Assembly (NCBI RefSeq): GCF_019048865.1
Contig: NZ_CP077604.1
Span: 310,001 to 374,000, forward strand
Direction of reading: 5' to 3'
Length of the DNA stretch: 64,000 nt
Source of the DNA: Aquihabitans sp. G128
GTDB taxonomy: Bacteria; Actinomycetota; Acidimicrobiia; Acidimicrobiales; Iamiaceae
Shown here: positions 10,033 to 19,824 of the stretch, piece by piece
Numbering within the stretch: the first letter of the stretch is position 1
How the letters are laid out: each line of letters starts with the position of its first letter
Program-made: the position numbers and the translations under genes
The notes under the pieces: model-generated
Database searches by the model: none
Seen by the model: the letters and a program-made list of their open reading frames with translations, nothing else
What the model was told of the DNA's origin: nothing

Positions 10033-10768
10033 GTGGCCGAGCAGCACCCCCTTCGAGCGCCCGCGAAGCCGGTGCCGCTGCTGCTCGGGCCGGGTGGCGA
10101 CCTGGCCCTGATCGACCTCGCAGGGGCCGATGCCGCCGAGGCCCGGCGCCGCGTGGAGGCGTCGGCCGTCGCCGCCAGCGGCTCCCCGTCGGTCGCCGTC
10201 CTCGGCGCTCGCCCTGAGGCGGCCGCCGCCGTGGCGACCAGCGGTGCGCTGGTGGTCGTCGCCGTCGAAGGGGGGGCGACCCGCCATCGAGCGCGCCCGG
10301 GCCCTGGTGGGAGCGGGGGTCGCCGCCGATCAGGTCGTGGTCGAGGTGCCGTTCGCCGCCGGCCCGGTGCCGGTGGCCGCCGTCCGGGCGGTGGCCACCG
10401 CAGGCTTCGCCGCCGGGGCCTCCCTGGCAGCGCCGGCCGACCTGGCCGAAGCGTTCGACCGACGGACCGGTCCGGCTGACCGCCGCACCGTGGACGAGGA
10501 GCCCGCCGAACCCGGCACCCCGAACGCCACCACCGAAGCGCACGAACCGGCCACGCCGAAGCCTCCCGCGCCGGCCACGGTCGACGGGTGGGAGATCGGC
10601 GCCCTCCTCGGCGCCATCGGCCTCGGCGTGCGCACCGTGCGGGGCGTGGCGCCCGAGCGGTTCCGCCGCGTGGCCACCGTCCTGGAGCGGCTCGACGCCG
10701 CAGCCAGCGCCCGGGACGCTGCAACCAGCGCCCGGGCCGCCGCCACCACCAGCGAGGTGCGCTCGTGA
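10033..10768 (+). CDS. Hypothetical protein upstream of holA, interrupted by a frameshift in a G7 run
   Basis: The first half is encoded in one frame from GTG 10033 (AEQHPLRAPAKPVPLLL) and the second half in the next frame (GRPAIERARALVGAGVA onward). The switch falls at the G7 run 10270-10276. Removing one G joins them into a 244-aa protein with no internal stop. The C-terminal part (GWEIGALLGAIGLGVRTVRG) looks like a conserved helix. The fold has a hint of a TIM-barrel (alternating hydrophobic strands with GAGVAADQVVVEVP, somewhat like pterin-binding enzymes), but I do not recognise it. TAGGGT (10021-10026) ends 6 nt before the GTG. The stop overlaps holA by 4 nt. Confidence 0.6.
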
Positions 10769-11814
10769 CCGCGCCCGTCTACCTGGTGAAGGGCTCCGAC
10801 GACGTGCTGCGGGGCGAGGCGCTGTCGAAGCTGCTCGACGAGCTGGTGGGCACCGAGGACCGCTCGCTGGTGCTCGACGAGTTCGACCTGGACCTGCTGG
10901 ACGTCGGCGGCGCCGACAGCCTCAGCGGGCCACAGGTCGACCAGGCCAAGCTGGCCGTCGCCATCGGCGGCGCCCAGACCCTGCCGTTCCTGACCGAGCG
11001 CCGCATCGTGGTGGTGCGCCGGGCCGCCCGCTTCACCAAGGCCGGCGAGATCACCGCCCTGCTCCAGTACCTCGAGGACCCGCTGCCCACCACGGTGCTG
11101 GTGGTGGTGTGGGAGGGCTCCTCGAAGCCGGGCTCCACCTTCGCAAAGCTGCCGCCCACCCTCACCAAGGCCATCACGGCCGCCGGTGGCGAGGTGGTCG
11201 ACGGGGACCCGCAGGGCCGCAACATCGGTGGTTGGGTCAACGACCAGTTCGCGGAGGCCGGCCTCGACGTCGACCCCCGGGTGCGGGACAAGGTCGCCGG
11301 CTCGCTGGGCGAGGACGCCGGCGCCCTCATCGGGCTCATCGAGCGGCTCAAGGGCGCCTTCGCCCCCGGTACCCGGCTGACCGCCGATGACGTCGAGCCG
11401 TTCCTGGGGCCCGCCGGCGGCGTGCCGCCGTGGGAGCTCACCGACGCCATCGACAGCGGCGACGTGCCCACCGCCCTCGACCGCCTCCAGCGCATGATGC
11501 GCGGCGGCGACCGCCACCCGCTGGCGATCATGGCCACCCTGCAGGGCCACTACGTGCGCATGCTCCGCCTCGACGGGTCCGGCGTGCGCAGCGAGAAGGA
11601 GGCCGCCCAGCTCCTGGGCATGAAGGGCTCGACCTTCCCGGCCAAGAAGGCGCTGAACCAGTCCCGCAAGCTCGGCGGGCCGGGCATCCGCCGGGCCGTC
11701 GGCCTGCTGGCCACCGCCGACATCGACCTCAAGGGCAACAGCGCCTGGCCCGGCGAGCTGGTGATGGAGGTCCTGGTGGCCCGCCTCGCCCGGCTCTCGC
11801 GCTCGTCCCGCTGA
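10765..11814 (+). CDS. holA: DNA polymerase III delta subunit
   Basis: The 349-aa protein is the clamp-loader subunit that opens the beta clamp. It starts YLVKGSDDVLRGEAL, the usual HolA N-terminus, and contains TLPFLTERRIVVVRRAA, typical of the first RecA-like domain, and in the C-terminal helical domain HPLAIMATLQGHYVRMLRL. Length fits the family (about 320-350 aa). It begins at GTG 10765 overlapping the previous stop, so it is probably translated from the same mRNA. It converges on rpsT, the common actinobacterial arrangement comEA-comEC-holA-rpsT-lepA. Confidence 0.94.
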   Translation: MTAPVYLVKGSDDVLRGEALSKLLDELVGTEDRSLVLDEFDLDLLDVGGADSLSGPQVDQAKLAVAIGGAQTLPFLTERRIVVVRRAARFTKAGEITALLQYLEDPLPTTVLVVVWEGSSKPGSTFAKLPPTLTKAITAAGGEVVDGDPQGRNIGGWVNDQFAEAGLDVDPRVRDKVAGSLGEDAGALIGLIERLKGAFAPGTRLTADDVEPFLGPAGGVPPWELTDAIDSGDVPTALDRLQRMMRGGDRHPLAIMATLQGHYVRMLRLDGSGVRSEKEAAQLLGMKGSTFPAKKALNQSRKLGGPGIRRAVGLLATADIDLKGNSAWPGELVMEVLVARLARLSRSSR

Positions 11815-11841
11815 GCCGTCCCCCGGGCCCAAAACGGCGAG

Positions 11842-11870
11842 ACGCCCCGGCACCGAGGTGCGCGGGGCGT
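11842..11870. terminator. Stem-loop between convergent holA and rpsT
   Basis: ACGCCCCG and CGGGGCGT pair around an inner GCAC/GTGC stem with a CGAG loop; one unpaired G sits on the 3' side. On the minus strand the hairpin is followed, about ten bases later, by TTTT (11831-11834 complement), so it can serve as a terminator for rpsT and probably also stops holA transcription. Confidence 0.75.
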
Positions 11871-11912
11871 GGTGGCCGTGACCGGGCAGGCCCGGTCAGC
11901 GAGGGGTGCGGG

Positions 11913-12188
11913 TCAGGCGTCGGCGGCGGCGGAAGCCGCGGCGAGGCGCTTGGCCAGGCGGGACTTGCGCCGGGCGGCGGCGTTCTTGTGGATGACGCCC
12001 TTGTTGGCGGCCTTGTCGATGCGCTTCATGGCGATCGACTGGGCGACCTCGGCGTTCTCGGCGCCGGTCTCGGCGGCCACGACGGCGCCCTTGACGCGGG
12101 TCCGCAGCTCGGAGCGGACGGCCTTGTTGGCGAGGCGTCGCTTCTCGTTCTGGCGGTTGCGCTTGATCTGGCTCTTGATGTTGGCCAC
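11913..12188 (-). CDS. rpsT: 30S ribosomal protein S20
   Basis: The 91-aa basic protein is S20, which binds 16S rRNA helices early in small-subunit assembly. It shows the conserved start [17 protein letters not shown] and the C-terminal [16 protein letters not shown]. Translation starts at GTG 12188, directly before ANIKSQ. A TAGGTT hexamer on the minus strand about 40 nt upstream is a possible -10, leaving a short leader. The gene is divergent from lepA, as in most actinobacteria. Confidence 0.97.
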   Translation of the reverse strand: MANIKSQIKRNRQNEKRRLANKAVRSELRTRVKGAVVAAETGAENAEVAQSIAMKRIDKAANKGVIHKNAAARRKSRLAKRLAAASAAADA

Positions 12189-12360
12189 GGTGTTGCAGGC
12201 TCCATGCGGGTTCGTTTGAAAGCTTGGCAAACCTACTGGCCCGGAGGCCCCCGTGTCACACCCGGGCCCGGCGGCCGGGCGGGTGCGGGGCCCGGAAGGG
12301 TCGGTTGGTAGCCTCGTCACTCACCCTGGCGCCGCTGCCGCGCCCCGAGCCCGAGGCCCC

Positions 12361-14145
12361 ATGGACCGTTCCAAGATCCGTTCGCTGAGCGTCATCGCCC
12401 ACATCGACCACGGCAAGACCACCCTCAGCGATCGCATCCTCGAGGTCACCGGCGCCGTGAGCGCCCGGGACATGCGGGCCCAGTACCTCGACTCCATGGA
12501 CATCGAGCGGGAGCGGGGCATCACCATCAAGCTCCAGTCCGTCCGGCTCGACTGGCGCGACCACGTGCTGAACCTGATCGACACCCCCGGCCACGTCGAC
12601 TTCGGCTACGAGGTCAGCCGCAGCCTGGCCGCCTGCGAGGGCGTCATCCTGCTGGTCGACGCCGCCCAGGGCATCGAGGCCCAGACGCTGGCCAACTGCT
12701 ACCTCGCCCTCGAGAACGACCTCGAGATCGTGGCCTGCCTGAACAAGATCGACCTCCCGGCCGCCGACCCCGACCTGTACGCCTCGGAGATCGAGAACAT
12801 CCTCGGCATCCCGGCCGACGAGATCCTGCGCATCAGCGCCAAGACCGGTGAGGGCGTCCCCGAGCTGCTCGATGCGGTGATCGACCGCATCCCCGCTCCC
12901 AAGGGCGACCCGGACGAGCCGCTGCAGGCGCTGATCTTCGACTCGCACTTCGACCAGTACCGCGGCGTCGTGTCGTCGGTGCGGGTCATGAACGGCACCA
13001 TGAAGACCGGCGAGAAGCTCCGGTTCATGCAGGCCGGCGCCACCTACGAGGCCGACGAGATCGGCGTGCGCAACCCGGTCCCCACCCCGGTCGCCGAGCT
13101 CGGTCCCGGTGAGACCGGCTACCTCATCGCCGGCATCAAGGACGTGGCCGAGGCCCGTTCCGGCGAGACCGTCACCACCGCCCGCAACCCCGCCCCCGAG
13201 CCGCTCGACGGCTACCGCGACCCCAAGCCCATGGTGTTCTGCGGCATCTACCCCATCGACGGGGACCAGTTCCCGGAGCTGCGCGAGGCGCTCGACAAGA
13301 TGCGCCTCAGCGACGCCAGCGTCACCTTCGAGCCCGAGACCTCCGGTGCCCTGGGCTTCGGGTTCCGCTGCGGGTTCCTGGGCCTGCTGCACATGGAGAT
13401 CGTGCGGGAGCGCCTGGAGCGCGAGTTCGACCTCAGCCTCATCGCCACCGCCCCCAGCGTGGCCTACGTGGTGAACAAGACCGACGGCTCGGTGCTGGAG
13501 GTCGACAACCCCTCGGAGATGCCGCCCACCACCGAGATCGAGAACATCGAGGAGCCCTGGTTCGACGTCACGATCCTGACGCCGTCGGACTACACGGGCA
13601 CGATCATGGACCTGTGCCAGACCCGGCGCGGCGAGATGGACAAGCTCGAGTACCTCTCGCCGGAGCGGGTGGAGCTCAAGTACAAGGTGCCGCTGGCCGA
13701 GGTGGTCACCGACTTCTTCGACCAGCTCAAGAGCCGCACCCAGGGCTACGCCTCGCTCGACTACGAGGCCGCCGGCTACAAGGTCTCCAACCTGGTCCGG
13801 GTGGACGTGCTGCTGAACTCCACCCCGGTCGACGCCTTCTCCATGGTCATCCACCGGGACAAGGCCGACGACTACGGCCGCAAGATGTGCGAGAAGCTCA
13901 AGGAGCTCATCCCGCGCCAGATGTTCGACGTGCCGATCCAGGCGGCCATCGGCGGCCGGATCATCGCCCGCCAGACGGTGAAGGCGAAGCGCAAGGACGT
14001 GCTGGCCAAGTGCTACGGCGGTGACATCACCCGCAAGCGCAAGCTCCTCGAGAAGCAGAAGGAGGGCAAGAAGAAGATGAAGAACATCGGCCGCGCCGAG
14101 GTTCCGCAGGAAGCCTTCGTCTCCGCCCTCAAGCTCGACGACTGA
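12361..14145 (+). CDS. lepA: Elongation factor 4 (LepA)
   Basis: The 594-aa translational GTPase has all G motifs: AHIDHGKTT (13-21), RGITI, DTPGH and NKID, then the EF-4-specific C-terminal domain ending ALKLDD. EF-4 acts on stalled or mis-translocated ribosomes and in initiation or assembly. Length matches the family (about 600). ATG 12361 is followed by [24 protein letters not shown] hexamer at 12309-12314 would give a leader of about 40 nt. It ends 12 nt before the stop of the convergent ltrA-like gene. Confidence 0.97.
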   Translation: MDRSKIRSLSVIAHIDHGKTTLSDRILEVTGAVSARDMRAQYLDSMDIERERGITIKLQSVRLDWRDHVLNLIDTPGHVDFGYEVSRSLAACEGVILLVDAAQGIEAQTLANCYLALENDLEIVACLNKIDLPAADPDLYASEIENILGIPADEILRISAKTGEGVPELLDAVIDRIPAPKGDPDEPLQALIFDSHFDQYRGVVSSVRVMNGTMKTGEKLRFMQAGATYEADEIGVRNPVPTPVAELGPGETGYLIAGIKDVAEARSGETVTTARNPAPEPLDGYRDPKPMVFCGIYPIDGDQFPELREALDKMRLSDASVTFEPETSGALGFGFRCGFLGLLHMEIVRERLEREFDLSLIATAPSVAYVVNKTDGSVLEVDNPSEMPPTTEIENIEEPWFDVTILTPSDYTGTIMDLCQTRRGEMDKLEYLSPERVELKYKVPLAEVVTDFFDQLKSRTQGYASLDYEAAGYKVSNLVRVDVLLNSTPVDAFSMVIHRDKADDYGRKMCEKLKELIPRQMFDVPIQAAIGGRIIARQTVKAKRKDVLAKCYGGDITRKRKLLEKQKEGKKKMKNIGRAEVPQEAFVSALKLDD

Positions 14146-14157
14146 GGGAGCCCCGCC

Positions 14158-15366
14158 TCAGGCGCCGGGATCCAGCTCGGTCGCCGGTGTGGGCGCGTCG
14201 GCGTCGAGGACCATCCAGGCCGTGAGCACCAGCATCACCGCGGCGCAGCCCCCGGCGGTCTCGACCACGCCGGCGGTGGCGCCCAGGACCAGCATCAGGA
14301 CGGCGCCGACGATCTTGGGCCAGACGCGGATCTGGCCGAGGCGCAGGCCGTTCACCAGCATCACGAGCACCAGGCCGAGCAGGTAGGTCGCCGCCGGGAC
14401 CGCCACGGCGAGGGCGGCGATGCGGGGGCTGCTGTGGTGGCCGCCGGGCAGCAGGTTCTCGGCGTCGAGCGCCACGCCCGACCCCATGGCGGCCAGCGAT
14501 GCGAACACCACCACGTGGGCGTAGCCCCACCGGAACGACCGGCCCGGCGCCGGAGCCAGGTGGCCGGGGTGGTCGAAGTAGAGCCACCACGCCCCGAACG
14601 CGAGCACCAGGCCCCCGACGGCGATCACGGCGAGGTCGAGGGTCAGGCCGCCGGCGTCGAAGGCCTCCTGGAAGCCGGCGGTGGCCGAGAGGATGGTCTC
14701 GCCGAGGAGGATGATCACGAAGAGGCCGTAGCGCTCCTCGATGTGGCCGGCGTGGAACCGGGCCCGGCCCTCGCCGGCGGCCCGCTCGGCGTAGACGGGG
14801 ATGGCCAGCTCGGCCACGGCCAGGACCACGAAGCTGGCGAGGGCGAGGCCGTCCGGGACCAGCAGGCGCAGCAGCCACAGGGCCTGCAGGCCGACCAGCG
14901 GCAGGGCGTAGCGCAGCGCTCGGGGTCGCTCGTCGGGGTGGTCGCGGGCCACGCGCAGCCAGCTGGACACCAGGCCCACGCGGGCGATGGCGTAGCCCAC
15001 GGTCACGATCACGAAGTCGCCGTGCTCGGCCGCCTTGGTGACGCCGGCCGCCAGCACCAGTGCGCCCGCCATCTGCAGCAGCGTGAGCAGCCGGTGGGTG
15101 ACGTCGTCGGAGTCGTGCGCCGAGGCGAACCAGGTGAAGTTCATCCACGACCACCAGAGCGCGAAGAACATGGTGGCGAACCCCACGAGCGCGTCGCCCA
15201 CGTGCTCGGCGCCGAGCTGGTGGTGCAGCGCGGCGGCGGCCCGCCCGACGGCGACCACGAAGACCAGGTCGAAGAACAGCTCGAGGTTGGTGGCGGCGCG
15301 GTGGCCCTCGTCGGGGTCGCGCAGCACCGCTCGGCCGCGCAGGCGGCTGGTGTCCAGGGTGGGCAT
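14158..15366 (-). CDS. Low-temperature-requirement A (LtrA) family membrane protein
   Basis: The 402-aa protein has about ten transmembrane helices. The N-terminal motif TNLELFFDLVFVVAVGR and the segment IEERYGLFVIILLGET are signatures of the LtrA family, first linked to growth at low temperature in Listeria; the biochemical role is unknown. The conserved acidic and aromatic residues lie in membrane segments, suggesting a transporter or redox function, but that is inference. A minus-strand TACCGT (15375-15380) ends 8 nt before the ATG, again leaderless-like. It is divergent from the photolyase gene. Confidence 0.92.
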   Translation of the reverse strand: MPTLDTSRLRGRAVLRDPDEGHRAATNLELFFDLVFVVAVGRAAAALHHQLGAEHVGDALVGFATMFFALWWSWMNFTWFASAHDSDDVTHRLLTLLQMAGALVLAAGVTKAAEHGDFVIVTVGYAIARVGLVSSWLRVARDHPDERPRALRYALPLVGLQALWLLRLLVPDGLALASFVVLAVAELAIPVYAERAAGEGRARFHAGHIEERYGLFVIILLGETILSATAGFQEAFDAGGLTLDLAVIAVGGLVLAFGAWWLYFDHPGHLAPAPGRSFRWGYAHVVVFASLAAMGSGVALDAENLLPGGHHSSPRIAALAVAVPAATYLLGLVLVMLVNGLRLGQIRVWPKIVGAVLMLVLGATAGVVETAGGCAAVMLVLTAWMVLDADAPTPATELDPGA

Positions 15367-15483
15367 GGCGCCCGACGGTACTCGGCCCCTGTCACCCGAT
15401 CAGGCGGCGGGACTGGCGCCGCTGCCAACGGGAAGGTGGGGCGGCCATGATGCGGCGATGACCCTCGAACCCGGCCGGCAGCG

Positions 15484-16866
15484 GTGAGCGACAGCACCGG
15501 CGTGGTGTGGTTCCGGCGCGACCTGCGCCTGGCCGACAACCCGGCGCTGCGCGCCGCCGTCGACGCCCACGACCGGCTCGTCGCCCTCTTCGTGCACGAC
15601 CCGGCCCTCGCCAAGCCCTCCGGCGCCAACCGCCTCGTGTTCCTCCACCGGTGCCTCGACGCCCTCGACGAGGACCTCGACGGCCTGCTGGTGGAGCGCC
15701 ACGGCGACCCCGCTGCGGTGGTGGCCGCCGTCGCCGCCGAGGTCGACGCCGAGGCCGTGTACGTGGCCGAGGACTTCGGCCCGTACGGCAAGCAGCGCGA
15801 CGACGCCGTGGAGGAGGCGCTCCTCGCCGCCGGTCGCACGCTGGAGCGGGTGGGCAGCCCGTACGCCATCCCCCCCGACACCCTCTTCACCGGTGGCGGC
15901 ACGCCGTTCAAGGTCTTCACCCCGTTCTCGCGCGCCTGGCGGGCCCACGGCTGGGACGCGCCGGTGGCGGCACCACGCTCGGCCGTCTGGCTCGAGGGCG
16001 TCGACGGCGGACGGGGCCACGGCGAGCGACCCGCCACCCCGGACCCCGACGCCACCGACGGCCTGCCCGACGGCGGCGAGGCCGCGGCCCACCGGCTGGC
16101 CGACGCCTTCCTGGCCGACCGGGTCGACGACTACACCGACGACCGCAACCGGCCGGACCTCGACCGCACCAGCCGGCTGTCGCCCCACCTCAAGTACGGG
16201 ACGGTGCACCCCCGCCAGCTCCTGGCCCGGCTCGGAGGGAGCGGCGGGGCCACGACCTGGGCCGGCGAGCTGTGCTGGCGCGACTTCTACGCCGACGTGC
16301 TCCACCACCGCCCCGAGACCGCTCGCCGCAACTACGCCGCCGCCATGGACGGCCTCGAGTGGGACACCGGGAAGCGGGCCGACCAGCGCTTCGAGGCCTG
16401 GTGCCGGGGCGAGACCGGCTATCCGATCGTCGACGCCGGGATGCGCCAGCTCCTGGCCGAGGGGTGGATCCACAACCGGGTCCGCATGATCACGGCCTCG
16501 TTCCTGGTGAAGGACCTGCACGTCGACTGGACCCGGGGCGCTCGCTGGTTCCTCCAGCACCTCGTCGACGGCGACCTCGCTTCCAACAACCACGGCTGGC
16601 AGTGGACCGCGGGCACCGGCACCGATGCCGCTCCGTTCTTCCGGATCTTCAACCCGACGGCCCAGGGCCTGCGGTTCGACCCGTCGGGCGACTACGTCCG
16701 CCGGTACGTGCCCGAGCTCCGCGGCATCGAGGGCAAGGCGGTGCACGAGCCGGCCAAGGCCGGCGGCGACGACCTGTTCGGCGGGGGCGCAGGCGGCTAC
16801 CCGGAACCGATCGTGGACCACAAGGCCGAGCGCGAAGAGGCCCTGGCCCGCTACCAGCGCCGCTGA
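15484..16866 (+). CDS. phrB: Deoxyribodipyrimidine photolyase (cryptochrome/photolyase family)
   Basis: The 460-aa protein begins VVWFRRDLRLADNPAL, the strong N-terminal alpha/beta antenna-domain signature. The FAD domain carries RTSRLSPHLKYGTVHP, CWRDFYADVL, and near the end DLASNNHGWQWTAGTG followed by DAAPFFRIFNP, typical of class I CPD photolyases, which use blue light to split pyrimidine dimers. Length fits. The start is GTG 15484 in the absence of a nearby ATG. It could also be a related 6-4 or cryptochrome member, but the NNHGWQW segment favours CPD repair. Confidence 0.92.
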   Translation: MSDSTGVVWFRRDLRLADNPALRAAVDAHDRLVALFVHDPALAKPSGANRLVFLHRCLDALDEDLDGLLVERHGDPAAVVAAVAAEVDAEAVYVAEDFGPYGKQRDDAVEEALLAAGRTLERVGSPYAIPPDTLFTGGGTPFKVFTPFSRAWRAHGWDAPVAAPRSAVWLEGVDGGRGHGERPATPDPDATDGLPDGGEAAAHRLADAFLADRVDDYTDDRNRPDLDRTSRLSPHLKYGTVHPRQLLARLGGSGGATTWAGELCWRDFYADVLHHRPETARRNYAAAMDGLEWDTGKRADQRFEAWCRGETGYPIVDAGMRQLLAEGWIHNRVRMITASFLVKDLHVDWTRGARWFLQHLVDGDLASNNHGWQWTAGTGTDAAPFFRIFNPTAQGLRFDPSGDYVRRYVPELRGIEGKAVHEPAKAGGDDLFGGGAGGYPEPIVDHKAEREEALARYQRR

Positions 16867-16902
16867 ACCGACGGCGGCCGCCGCCGAGGGAGGGATCGCG
16901 TG

Positions 16903-16929
16903 CTGGCACTCGGTAGGATCGAGTGCCAA
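16903..16929. promoter_or_regulatory. CIRCE element, HrcA operator
   Basis: CTGGCACTC and GAGTGCCAA form 9-bp arms around a 9-nt spacer, the classical CIRCE geometry. It lies 18 nt before the hrcA start codon, and its spacer contains TAGGAT (16915-16920), a good -10, so HrcA bound here would cover the promoter and repress its own operon until heat shock. Confidence 0.92.
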
Positions 16930-16947
16930 CGAACCCGAGAGGTCGCC

Positions 16948-17946
16948 ATGCTCGACGAGCGCAAGGCATCCATCCTCCGTGCCGTGGTGGAGGAGTACAT
17001 CAAGACCGCCCAACCCGTTGGCTCGGGCCACGTGGTCGACGCGCCCGGCGTGAGCGTGTCGTCGGCCACCGTGCGCAACGAGATGGCGGCGCTCGAGACC
17101 GAGGGCTTCCTCGCCCAGCCGCACACCTCGGCCGGCCGCATCCCCACCGAGAAGGGCTACCGCTACTTCGTCGACGCCCTCGCCCAGCCGTCGCTCGACC
17201 GGGGCTCGGCCCAGCAGGTCCGAGCCTTCTTCGATCGGGCCCACGGCGAGATCGAGCAGATGCTCGCCGACACCACCCGCCTCCTGACCGGCCTCACCGA
17301 CTACGCAGCGGTGGTCGTGGGCCCGCCCAACGACGCCGGCAAGGTGCGGTCGGTCCAGCTCGTCAGCCTCACGCCGCGGGTCGCTCTCCTCGTGGCCGTG
17401 CTGGCCAACGGCGTGGTCGAGAAGCGCACCGTCGAGCTGGCCGAGGACACCGACGAAGCCGTGCTGCTCCGTGCGGTGAACGCGCTCTCGCCCGCCGCCA
17501 TCGGCGAGCCGTTCGCCGTGCTCTCCCTGGTCGCACCGTCGCACGACCCGGCGGTCGAGGCCGTGCTGGGCCGGGTTCGCTCGGTCGTCGGCCAGGGCGG
17601 CGCGGATGAGGGCGACCACGTCTTCGTCAACGGCGCCTCCCGCATCTCCGCCTCGTTCGAGGCCGTCGAGACCGTGCGCTCCGTGCTCACCATCCTCGAG
17701 CAGCAGCTCGTGGTGGTGTCGCTGCTGCGCGACGTCGTCGACCGGGGCCTCAACGTGGCCATCGGCTCCGAGACCGGGATGCAGCCGCTGGCCGACTGCG
17801 CCCTCGTGGTCGCCCCCTACACCGTCGACGGCGAGCGGGTCGGCACCGTCGGCGTGCTCGGCCCCACCCGCATGAACTATCCCCAGGCGCTCGCCGCGGT
17901 GGCCGTGGTCGGCCAGCGCCTCGGGCACCGGCTGAGCGAAGGCTGA
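16948..17946 (+). CDS. hrcA: Heat-inducible transcriptional repressor HrcA
   Basis: The 332-aa repressor binds CIRCE and controls heat-shock chaperone genes. The N-terminal winged helix includes [20 protein letters not shown] and [18 protein letters not shown], followed by [20 protein letters not shown]; the C-terminal half is the GAF-like dimerisation domain. I chose ATG 16948 because the upstream in-frame GTG (16900) lies before the CIRCE element and would put the operator inside the coding region. Nine nt separate it from dnaJ, making an hrcA-dnaJ operon under CIRCE autoregulation. Confidence 0.95.
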   Translation: MLDERKASILRAVVEEYIKTAQPVGSGHVVDAPGVSVSSATVRNEMAALETEGFLAQPHTSAGRIPTEKGYRYFVDALAQPSLDRGSAQQVRAFFDRAHGEIEQMLADTTRLLTGLTDYAAVVVGPPNDAGKVRSVQLVSLTPRVALLVAVLANGVVEKRTVELAEDTDEAVLLRAVNALSPAAIGEPFAVLSLVAPSHDPAVEAVLGRVRSVVGQGGADEGDHVFVNGASRISASFEAVETVRSVLTILEQQLVVVSLLRDVVDRGLNVAIGSETGMQPLADCALVVAPYTVDGERVGTVGVLGPTRMNYPQALAAVAVVGQRLGHRLSEG

Positions 17947-17956
17947 AGCGAACCAG

Positions 17957-19075
17957 GTGTCCACCGACTACTACGAGCTGCTCGAGGTCGAGCGCAACGC
18001 GTCCGGCGACGAGATCAAGCGGGCGTACCGCGTGGTCGCCCGCAAGTACCACCCCGACGCCAACCCCGGCGACGCCACGGCCGAAGCCCGGTTCAAGGAG
18101 ATCTCGGTCGCCTACGAGGTCCTGAGCGACCCGTCGAAGCGCGAGCACTACGACCGGTTCGGTGCCGACGGTCCGCGGGGCGGCGGCGGTGACCCGTTCG
18201 CCGGCTTCGGTGGCGGCGGCGGCCTGGGCGACATCTTCGACGCCTTCTTCGGCGGGGGAGGCGGCGGCGGTGGCGGCCGCACCGGCCCGGCGTCGGGGCC
18301 CGACCTGGAGGTCGCGGTCGAGATCGACTTCGAAGGCGCGGTGTTCGGCACCACCCAGGAGGTCTCGGTGCGCACCGCCGTGCCGTGCGAGGCGTGCGAG
18401 GCCAGCGGGGCCAAGCCCGGCACCCACGCGGCGCGCTGCGACCAGTGCGGCGGCGCCGGCCAGGTCCGCCAGGTGCGCCAGAGCATCCTCGGCCAGATGG
18501 TCACCGCCGTGCCCTGCCCGGTGTGCCGTGGCGCCGGCGAGGTCATCGCCGACCCCTGCGACGTGTGCAACGGCGAGGGCCGGGAGGTCACCGACAAGAC
18601 CTACACCGTCGACATCCCCGCCGGCGTCGACACCGGCTCCACCCTCCGGCTGAGCGGCTTCGGCGCCGTCGGCCCGCGCGGCGGCGGCCGAGGCGACCTC
18701 TACGTCCAGGTCCGGGTCCGCCCCCACGCCCGGTTCCGTCGCGAGGGCGACGACCTGGTGCACGAGCTGCACCTGCCCATCACCCAGGCGGCGCTCGGTG
18801 CGGTCATCGGCTTCGACACGCTCGACGGGGCCGAGGACCTCGTGGTCTCCCGGGGGACCCAGACCGGCAAGGTGTTCCGCCTGCGGGGCCGGGGCGTGCA
18901 CCACGTGCGCGGCCGCGGTCGCGGCGACATCCTCGTCCAGGTCGTCGTCGACACGCCCACCGACCTCGAGCCCGAGGTCGAGGAGGCGCTGCGGGCCATG
19001 GCGGCGCACCGCGGCGACGACGTCGCGCCGGCGGAGAAGGGCTTCCTCTCCCGCATCAAGTCGGCCTTCTCCTGA
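17957..19075 (+). CDS. dnaJ: Chaperone DnaJ (type I)
   Basis: The 372-aa Hsp40 has a J domain with HPD at residues 32-34, which stimulates DnaK ATPase, then a Gly-rich linker, then four zinc-centre repeats ([32 protein letters not shown]) and the C-terminal substrate-binding domain. This is the complete type I architecture. It starts at GTG 17957 and lies directly after hrcA, the usual place of the second actinobacterial dnaJ (dnaJ2). Expression should follow CIRCE/HrcA control. Confidence 0.96.
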   Translation: MSTDYYELLEVERNASGDEIKRAYRVVARKYHPDANPGDATAEARFKEISVAYEVLSDPSKREHYDRFGADGPRGGGGDPFAGFGGGGGLGDIFDAFFGGGGGGGGGRTGPASGPDLEVAVEIDFEGAVFGTTQEVSVRTAVPCEACEASGAKPGTHAARCDQCGGAGQVRQVRQSILGQMVTAVPCPVCRGAGEVIADPCDVCNGEGREVTDKTYTVDIPAGVDTGSTLRLSGFGAVGPRGGGRGDLYVQVRVRPHARFRREGDDLVHELHLPITQAALGAVIGFDTLDGAEDLVVSRGTQTGKVFRLRGRGVHHVRGRGRGDILVQVVVDTPTDLEPEVEEALRAMAAHRGDDVAPAEKGFLSRIKSAFS

Positions 19076-19770
19076 GCACCGAGCCGGTCCCGTCCGGCGG
19101 GGGACCGCTGGTCTTCGTGGTCGACCTGGCCCGGCCCACGCTCGACGACGGCGACCTGCACCACCTGTCGCGGGCGCTGCGCCTGCGGCCGGGCGACCCG
19201 CTGGTGCTCAGCGACGGCGTGGGCGGCTGGCGCCGGGCCCGGTTCGCCGGGGCCGAGCCCGAGGTCGACGGCGAGCCCGTCGCGGCGCCGCGACCGGCGC
19301 CACCGGTGGAGGTCGCCTTCGCCCTGGTGAAGGGGACCAAGCCCGAGCTGGCCGTCCAGAAGCTCACCGAGCTCGGCGTCGACGCGGTCCGGCCGTTCGT
19401 GGCGGCGCGGTCCGTGGTGCGCTGGGACGCCGCCCGCTCCGAGAGCGCCCTGGCCCGCCTCCGCCGCGTGGCCCGCGAGGCCGCCATGCAGAGCCGCCGG
19501 GCCTGGCTGCCCGAGGTGCACCCGGTGGCTTCGTTCGCCGAGGTCGCCGCCGACCCCCGTGCCTGTCGCGCCGATCGAGGTGGCGCCGCACCCTCGCTCG
19601 ACCGCCCCCTGGTGCTCACCGGCCCCGAGGGCGGTTGGGATGACGCCGAGCGGGCGTTCGACCTGCCCACCGTGGCCCTCGCCGACGGCGTCCTCCGCGC
19701 CGAGACCGCCGCCATCACCGCGGGCGCCCTCCTCGTCGCCCTGCGGGCAGCCCTGGTCCTCCCCGCCTAG
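19072..19770 (+). CDS. rsmE: 16S rRNA m3U1498 methyltransferase RsmE; start unusual
   Basis: RsmE methylates N3 of U1498 in 16S rRNA with SAM. The sequence shows the PUA-like start [19 protein letters not shown], then [19 protein letters not shown], and the knotted SPOUT end [10 protein letters not shown] and [12 protein letters not shown]. The family typically follows dnaJ in this operon. No ATG or GTG lies at the expected start: a CTG at 19072 overlaps the dnaJ TGA as CTGA and gives 232 aa with an intact first strand, while the first GTG (19117) would cut into that strand. I place the start at CTG 19072 by coupling, but GTG 19117 cannot be excluded. Confidence 0.88.
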   Translation: MSTEPVPSGGGPLVFVVDLARPTLDDGDLHHLSRALRLRPGDPLVLSDGVGGWRRARFAGAEPEVDGEPVAAPRPAPPVEVAFALVKGTKPELAVQKLTELGVDAVRPFVAARSVVRWDAARSESALARLRRVAREAAMQSRRAWLPEVHPVASFAEVAADPRACRADRGGAAPSLDRPLVLTGPEGGWDDAERAFDLPTVALADGVLRAETAAITAGALLVALRAALVLPA

Positions 19771-19824
19771 GAAGGTCGGGGAGACGCCCTCGACGGCGTT
19801 CGCCGGAGGCCGCCAGCCGGCGAC

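Noticed and set aside
10270..10276. G7 run as a phase-variation switch
   Set aside because: Similar breaks occur in central genes such as kgd and at sites without runs. A general sequence error explains all of them better than contingency loci.
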